Assembly: GCF_047219225.1 (NCBI RefSeq)
Contig: NZ_CP178208.1
Span: forward strand, 1,984,001-2,048,000
Source of the DNA: IMCC45349 sp047219225
GTDB lineage: Bacteria; Bacteroidota; Bacteroidia; Flavobacteriales; Flavobacteriaceae
Reading direction: 5' to 3'
Length of the DNA: 64,000 nt
In this document: piece after piece, positions 61,027-64,000 of the stretch
How positions within the stretch are numbered: the stretch's first letter is position 1
Layout: every line of letters begins with the position of its first letter
Position numbers and translations under genes: made by a program
Notes under the pieces: model-generated
What the model saw: the letters and a program-made list of their open reading frames with translations, nothing else
The model's database searches: none
Told to the model about the DNA's origin: nothing

Positions 61027-61875
61027 TCAAAATATTTTTTTCAAAATATTTTTCCATCTAAACTTTCTAATAAATTTTCCTTGGTCTTTATCTATCAAAA
61101 AAGGCTCTTTTTTTAACCAAGCTATCAGATAACCAGTAATATAGTCTTTGAATAAACGAAAGCTTCTTTTTTTATACGCTAATTTAGCTGAAGAGATAAA
61201 AGATAGTAAAAAACCAAATCTTAATATGTATAATGACTTTCCATGAAGGTGTTTTGAGTCTTTTACATAATTTTTTCCTGTAGGTTTTAGGTGTTTTACC
61301 TTTAAAGAGTCGTCTGTTTTAAAACTCCAATTGTAATAAATAGCTAATAGTTCATCAATAGTATCCCAGCCCATAGATCGTTTGAGCTTTCCTATTTCAA
61401 GAAAGCAGGCTTTTCTATAAGCTTTTAAAGCACCTCTAATATGGTCTTTGCCTGTTAAGCTCTCACGAACCCATTCGCCATTTTTTTCTATGTAGCAATG
61501 ACCAGCAACCAAGCCTAATCTATCATCAGCTTTATAGTGTTTAATTAATGTTTGTAAATAGTTATTTGGAAACACTAAATCAGCATCATATTTACAAATT
61601 ATATCGTAAGCTTCATCAAGTTGTTCATAACCTTTATAAAAAGCATTTATAATTTTTGCTCCAGGAATATGTTTGTTTGATGAGGTATTGTTTACTAATT
61701 CTATCCAAGAATGTTTATTAGTATACTGAGAAACTATTTCAGCAGTGTTATCGGTTGAATTATCGTTTACAACAATTACTTTTTTTGGTAAATGAGTTTG
61801 TTTTACCAGGGAGTCTAAAGTTTTACCAATAGCATCGGCTTCATTATGAGCAGGTATGACAATGTATATGTTCAT
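61027..61875 (-). CDS. GT2-family glycosyltransferase
   Basis: This 282-residue GT-A fold protein starts IYIVIPAHNEADAIGKTLDS with the nucleotide-binding VVNDNSTDNT and DADLVF (DXD) motifs. It probably adds a sugar to a polysaccharide or lipid in the cell envelope; donor and acceptor are not determined. The start overlaps the stop of the methyltransferase gene by one base, so the two are co-translated. Confidence 0.85.
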   Translation of the reverse strand: MNIYIVIPAHNEADAIGKTLDSLVKQTHLPKKVIVVNDNSTDNTAEIVSQYTNKHSWIELVNNTSSNKHIPGAKIINAFYKGYEQLDEAYDIICKYDADLVFPNNYLQTLIKHYKADDRLGLVAGHCYIEKNGEWVRESLTGKDHIRGALKAYRKACFLEIGKLKRSMGWDTIDELLAIYYNWSFKTDDSLKVKHLKPTGKNYVKDSKHLHGKSLYILRFGFLLSFISSAKLAYKKRSFRLFKDYITGYLIAWLKKEPFLIDKDQGKFIRKFRWKNILKKIF

Positions 61876-62396
61876 TAAATACGTTCAGCGTAAACAATAT
61901 AATACCTAGGAGTAAACCATCTTAATATAGGACGTATACCAATTTTTTTTGTTGGGTTAGTCCATTTTTTTCTATCAATTATTTTCCAACCAGCTTTTTC
62001 TAATAACCAATCAAATTGCCAATCTTCAAACTCATGATAATGTCTATCCCATTTATCGGTTTTACTTCTATAAGCACTAGCAAACCACAATTTAAGAGGA
62101 ACACTCATAACAATTTTATTTGTTTTAATTGATTGTAATACAGTAAATGGTGATAGTAAATGTTCAAATATTTCAAAAGCAGTTATAACATCTGCTTCTG
62201 AATTTGTAATTGTAGAAGTATCTATATCTAAATCTTCTCCTTGTGTGTTTTCTACATTAAATCCTTCGGATTTCATAATTGTAGAAAAAGGATTTTCGAC
62301 TCCTAAATCTAAAATATTTTCAGAAGTTGAAACATGTTTCTTTAAAAAATCAAGTGTTATTTTATACCTCTTATGAGGAAATTGACCTTCGTACAA
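61875..62396 (-). CDS. class I SAM-dependent methyltransferase
   Basis: This 173-residue protein starts at TTG; an in-frame stop lies just upstream and the next ATG is 40 codons downstream, inside the SAM motif region. ILDLGVENPFST is motif I (the glycine-rich loop is weak) and VITAFEIFEHLLSP is the EHL post-motif. Shorter than most of the family, so the fold may be minimal. It sits between the KAS III-like and GT2 genes, so lipid or polysaccharide methylation is possible. Confidence 0.75.
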   Translation of the reverse strand: MYEGQFPHKRYKITLDFLKKHVSTSENILDLGVENPFSTIMKSEGFNVENTQGEDLDIDTSTITNSEADVITAFEIFEHLLSPFTVLQSIKTNKIVMSVPLKLWFASAYRSKTDKWDRHYHEFEDWQFDWLLEKAGWKIIDRKKWTNPTKKIGIRPILRWFTPRYYIVYAERI

Positions 62397-62407
62397 AGCG
62401 AGTTAAA

Positions 62408-63466
62408 TTAATATTTGTAAACAATAGCGTTGATATGCATTCCTGCACCAACACTTGCAAATATAATAACATCACCTTTGTTAAGTTTATGATTTTCTAA
62501 TTTATTATTTTTTATAAGATCATAAAGGGTAGGTACAGTAGCAACCGAACTATTTCCTAATTTATGAATGCTCATAGGCATAATACCTTCTGGAACAGGT
62601 GTTTTATAAAGTCTATAAAAGCGTTTGATAATCGCTTCATCCATTTTTTCATTGGCTTGATGTATCAATACTTTTTTAACATCTTTAATATCTACACCGC
62701 TTTTGTCTAAACAAGTTTTCATTGCTTGAGGAACATTGTTTAATGCAAATTCATAGATTTTACGACCATGCATTTTAATATACCTTGTATCTCTGCACAA
62801 TTCTTGATTGTTAGAATTCCCAAAGAACAAATAGTAGGCTTCATCATAAGTGAATGATGCTGTTTCATGTGCTAAAATTCCACCTTCGTCATCAGTTGCT
62901 TCAATAATGGTAGCACCAGCTCCATCAGAGTAAATCATAGAATCTCTATCGTGTTTATCTACAACTCTTGATAAAGTTTCAGAACCAATAACCAAACACT
63001 TTTTAGCCATTCCTGCTTTAATAAATGCTTGAGCTTGAATAACACCTTCAACCCAACCTGGACATCCAAATAATATATCGTATGCTACACATTTTGGATT
63101 TTTAATTCGTAAGGCGTGTTTTACTCGCGAAGCTAAACAAGGTAAAATATCACTTTGAATAGCACCTGCTTTAACATCACCAAAATTATGTGCTACAATT
63201 ATATAATCTAATTCTTCTGGGTCAATGTTGGCATCGTTAATTGCTTTTTCGGCTGCTAATGCACCCAAATCTGAAGATGTTAAATGACCTTCGGCATAAC
63301 GACGTTCAACAATACCTGTTATAGCTTTAAATTTCTCAACTATTACCTCATTAGGATAGTCTATAGATGTTCCATCAGTGTTCAAAAATGCGTGTTGATG
63401 AAAGTCTTCATTCCTTTCAATAGTGTCAGGTATATAGCTTCCTGAGCCAGTAATACGAATATTCAT
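62408..63466 (-). CDS. 3-oxoacyl-ACP synthase III-like (FabH/KAS III family)
   Basis: This 352-residue thiolase-fold enzyme has the catalytic triad Cys in FGCPGWVEGV, His in LIHQANEKM and Asn in LGNSSVATVP, as in FabH. It also shows features of secondary-metabolite KAS III proteins, such as the ADN-like YSDGAGATIIEA stretch. It could start a fatty acid or a polyene/resorcinol lipid chain; adjacent GT2 and methyltransferase genes do not settle this. It starts 6 nt after a perfect 23-bp inverted repeat. Confidence 0.85.
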   Translation of the reverse strand: MNIRITGSGSYIPDTIERNEDFHQHAFLNTDGTSIDYPNEVIVEKFKAITGIVERRYAEGHLTSSDLGALAAEKAINDANIDPEELDYIIVAHNFGDVKAGAIQSDILPCLASRVKHALRIKNPKCVAYDILFGCPGWVEGVIQAQAFIKAGMAKKCLVIGSETLSRVVDKHDRDSMIYSDGAGATIIEATDDEGGILAHETASFTYDEAYYLFFGNSNNQELCRDTRYIKMHGRKIYEFALNNVPQAMKTCLDKSGVDIKDVKKVLIHQANEKMDEAIIKRFYRLYKTPVPEGIMPMSIHKLGNSSVATVPTLYDLIKNNKLENHKLNKGDVIIFASVGAGMHINAIVYKY

Positions 63467-63472
63467 ATATAG

Positions 63473-63533
63473 TATTTGCCTTTAATTATTTGCTAATGTA
63501 GTGAATATAATAGCAAATAATTAAAGGCAAATA
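63473..63533. repeat. perfect 23-bp inverted repeat
   Basis: Arms 63473-63495 and 63511-63533 are exact reverse complements around a 15-nt loop. The first arm begins TATTTGCCTTTAATTA. It lies between the gcvP stop and the KAS III-like start, 6 nt before that start codon. In RNA it would be a very stable hairpin beside the ribosome site. It may be a gcvP terminator, an attenuator or a small mobile inverted repeat. Confidence 0.7.
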
Positions 63534-63573
63534 TTGTAAGTTATTTTTTTACGATGTTCAACAAGATTTTTGT

Positions 63574-64000
63574 CTACATAAAATCCTCAATTGGAGCACA
63601 AGTACAAATTAAGTTTCTGTCTCCATATGCATCGTCAACACGTCTTACACTTGGCCAGAATTTATTATCTTTTACATACTCTAAAGGATAAGCAGCTTCC
63701 TCTCTTGTGTAAGGTAAATCCCACTCATTAGCTGTCAACATCTCTAATGTGTGTGGCGCATTTTTAAGCACGTTATTTGGGTTGTCTTTTGTAGCAGCTT
63801 CTATTTCTTTTCTAATAGAAATCATTGCATCACAAAAACGATCCATTTCAGCTTTACTTTCACTTTCTGTAGGCTCAATCATTAATGTTCCCGCTACTGG
63901 AAAAGAAACTGTAGGTGCGTGGAATCCATAGTCCATTAAACGTTTTGCAATGTCGCCAACTTCAATACCATTAGCTTTAAAAGCACGACAATCAACAATC
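63574..64000 (-). CDS. gcvP: glycine dehydrogenase (P protein), C-terminal part
   Basis: The gene runs off the right end of the window; 142 C-terminal codons are visible, with the 5' part beyond position 64000. The sequence DYGFHAPTVSFPVAGTLMIE and WPSVRRVDDAYGDRNLICTC is typical of the C-terminal region of the P protein of the glycine cleavage system, which decarboxylates glycine with PLP. The stop codon is TAG at 63574-63576. Confidence 0.92.
   Translation of the reverse strand, partial: IVDCRAFKANGIEVGDIAKRLMDYGFHAPTVSFPVAGTLMIEPTESESKAEMDRFCDAMISIRKEIEAATKDNPNNVLKNAPHTLEMLTANEWDLPYTREEAAYPLEYVKDNKFWPSVRRVDDAYGDRNLICTCAPIEDFM

Overview
The window is AT-rich chromosomal DNA of a marine member of the Flavobacteriaceae (Bacteroidota). 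The evidence is a SusC/SusD pair, lipoproteins with acidic residues after the lipobox cysteine, a type IX secretion (T9SS) C-terminal domain, Bacteroidota-type promoters (TTTG, then about 19 nt, then TAnnTTTG) and a laminarin-type glucan utilisation locus. The genus cannot be fixed from this sequence alone. No CRISPR array, transposase, integrase or rRNA gene was seen.

Left edge (1-891): a small zinc-ribbon protein gene, three 12-bp repeats, and the 3' half of an initiator tRNA-Met gene followed by the tRNA's own terminator. This looks like one end (attachment site) of an element integrated to the left of the window.

Glucan locus (892-23599): a one-protein membrane sensor/LuxR-type regulator precedes a tight operon. 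The operon encodes a TonB-dependent SusC transporter, SusD, a PKD-containing surface glycan-binding lipoprotein, a GH16 laminarinase lipoprotein, a cytoplasmic GH149-type beta-1,3-oligoglucan phosphorylase, a GH17 lipoprotein, a clan GH-A lipoprotein, a GH30 lipoprotein, a GPH-family sugar permease and a second GH17 without a signal peptide. The inferred flow is surface cleavage and capture, outer-membrane import, periplasmic debranching (GH30) and trimming (GH17, GH-A), inner-membrane import, then phosphorolysis to glucose-1-phosphate. A separate gene (22184) encodes a T9SS-secreted protein that shares an unnamed ~150-residue domain with two of the PUL lipoproteins. Its upstream region carries the same two sequence boxes as the susC upstream region.

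Housekeeping (23709-34007): a SpoU methyltransferase, era, a small membrane protein, der, a TPM/TPM/LemA cluster, MerR and M23 peptidase genes, alaS and a GSCFA-domain gene.

Two-component region (34096-42883): secreted or membrane proteins of unknown function, a PQQ-type beta-propeller, a MORN-repeat protein, and a TPR histidine kinase with a NarL-type response regulator. Three near-identical 16-bp sites (TACGCAA, 2 nt, CATCGTA) lie 48-61 nt before three start codons, including that of the response regulator, and probably define its local regulon.

Phenylacetate and branched-chain keto-acid region (43038-60806): a rhodanese, a TetR regulator, paaE, a lipoprotein, paaABCD, paaG, paaH, a small EF-Tu-domain-II-like protein, paaI, paaJ, a paaZ with an extra C-terminal domain, an enoyl-CoA hydratase gene and paaY. 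These are followed by E2, ilvE and a fused E1 of a branched-chain 2-oxoacid dehydrogenase. Matching palindromes before paaE and before E2 suggest that one TetR repressor controls both sets. paaK and the E3 gene are not in the window.

Right edge (60907-64000, minus strand): tRNA-Thr with a consensus promoter, a GT2 glycosyltransferase, a SAM methyltransferase, a KAS III-like synthase preceded by a perfect 23-bp inverted repeat, and the C-terminal part of gcvP, which runs off the window.
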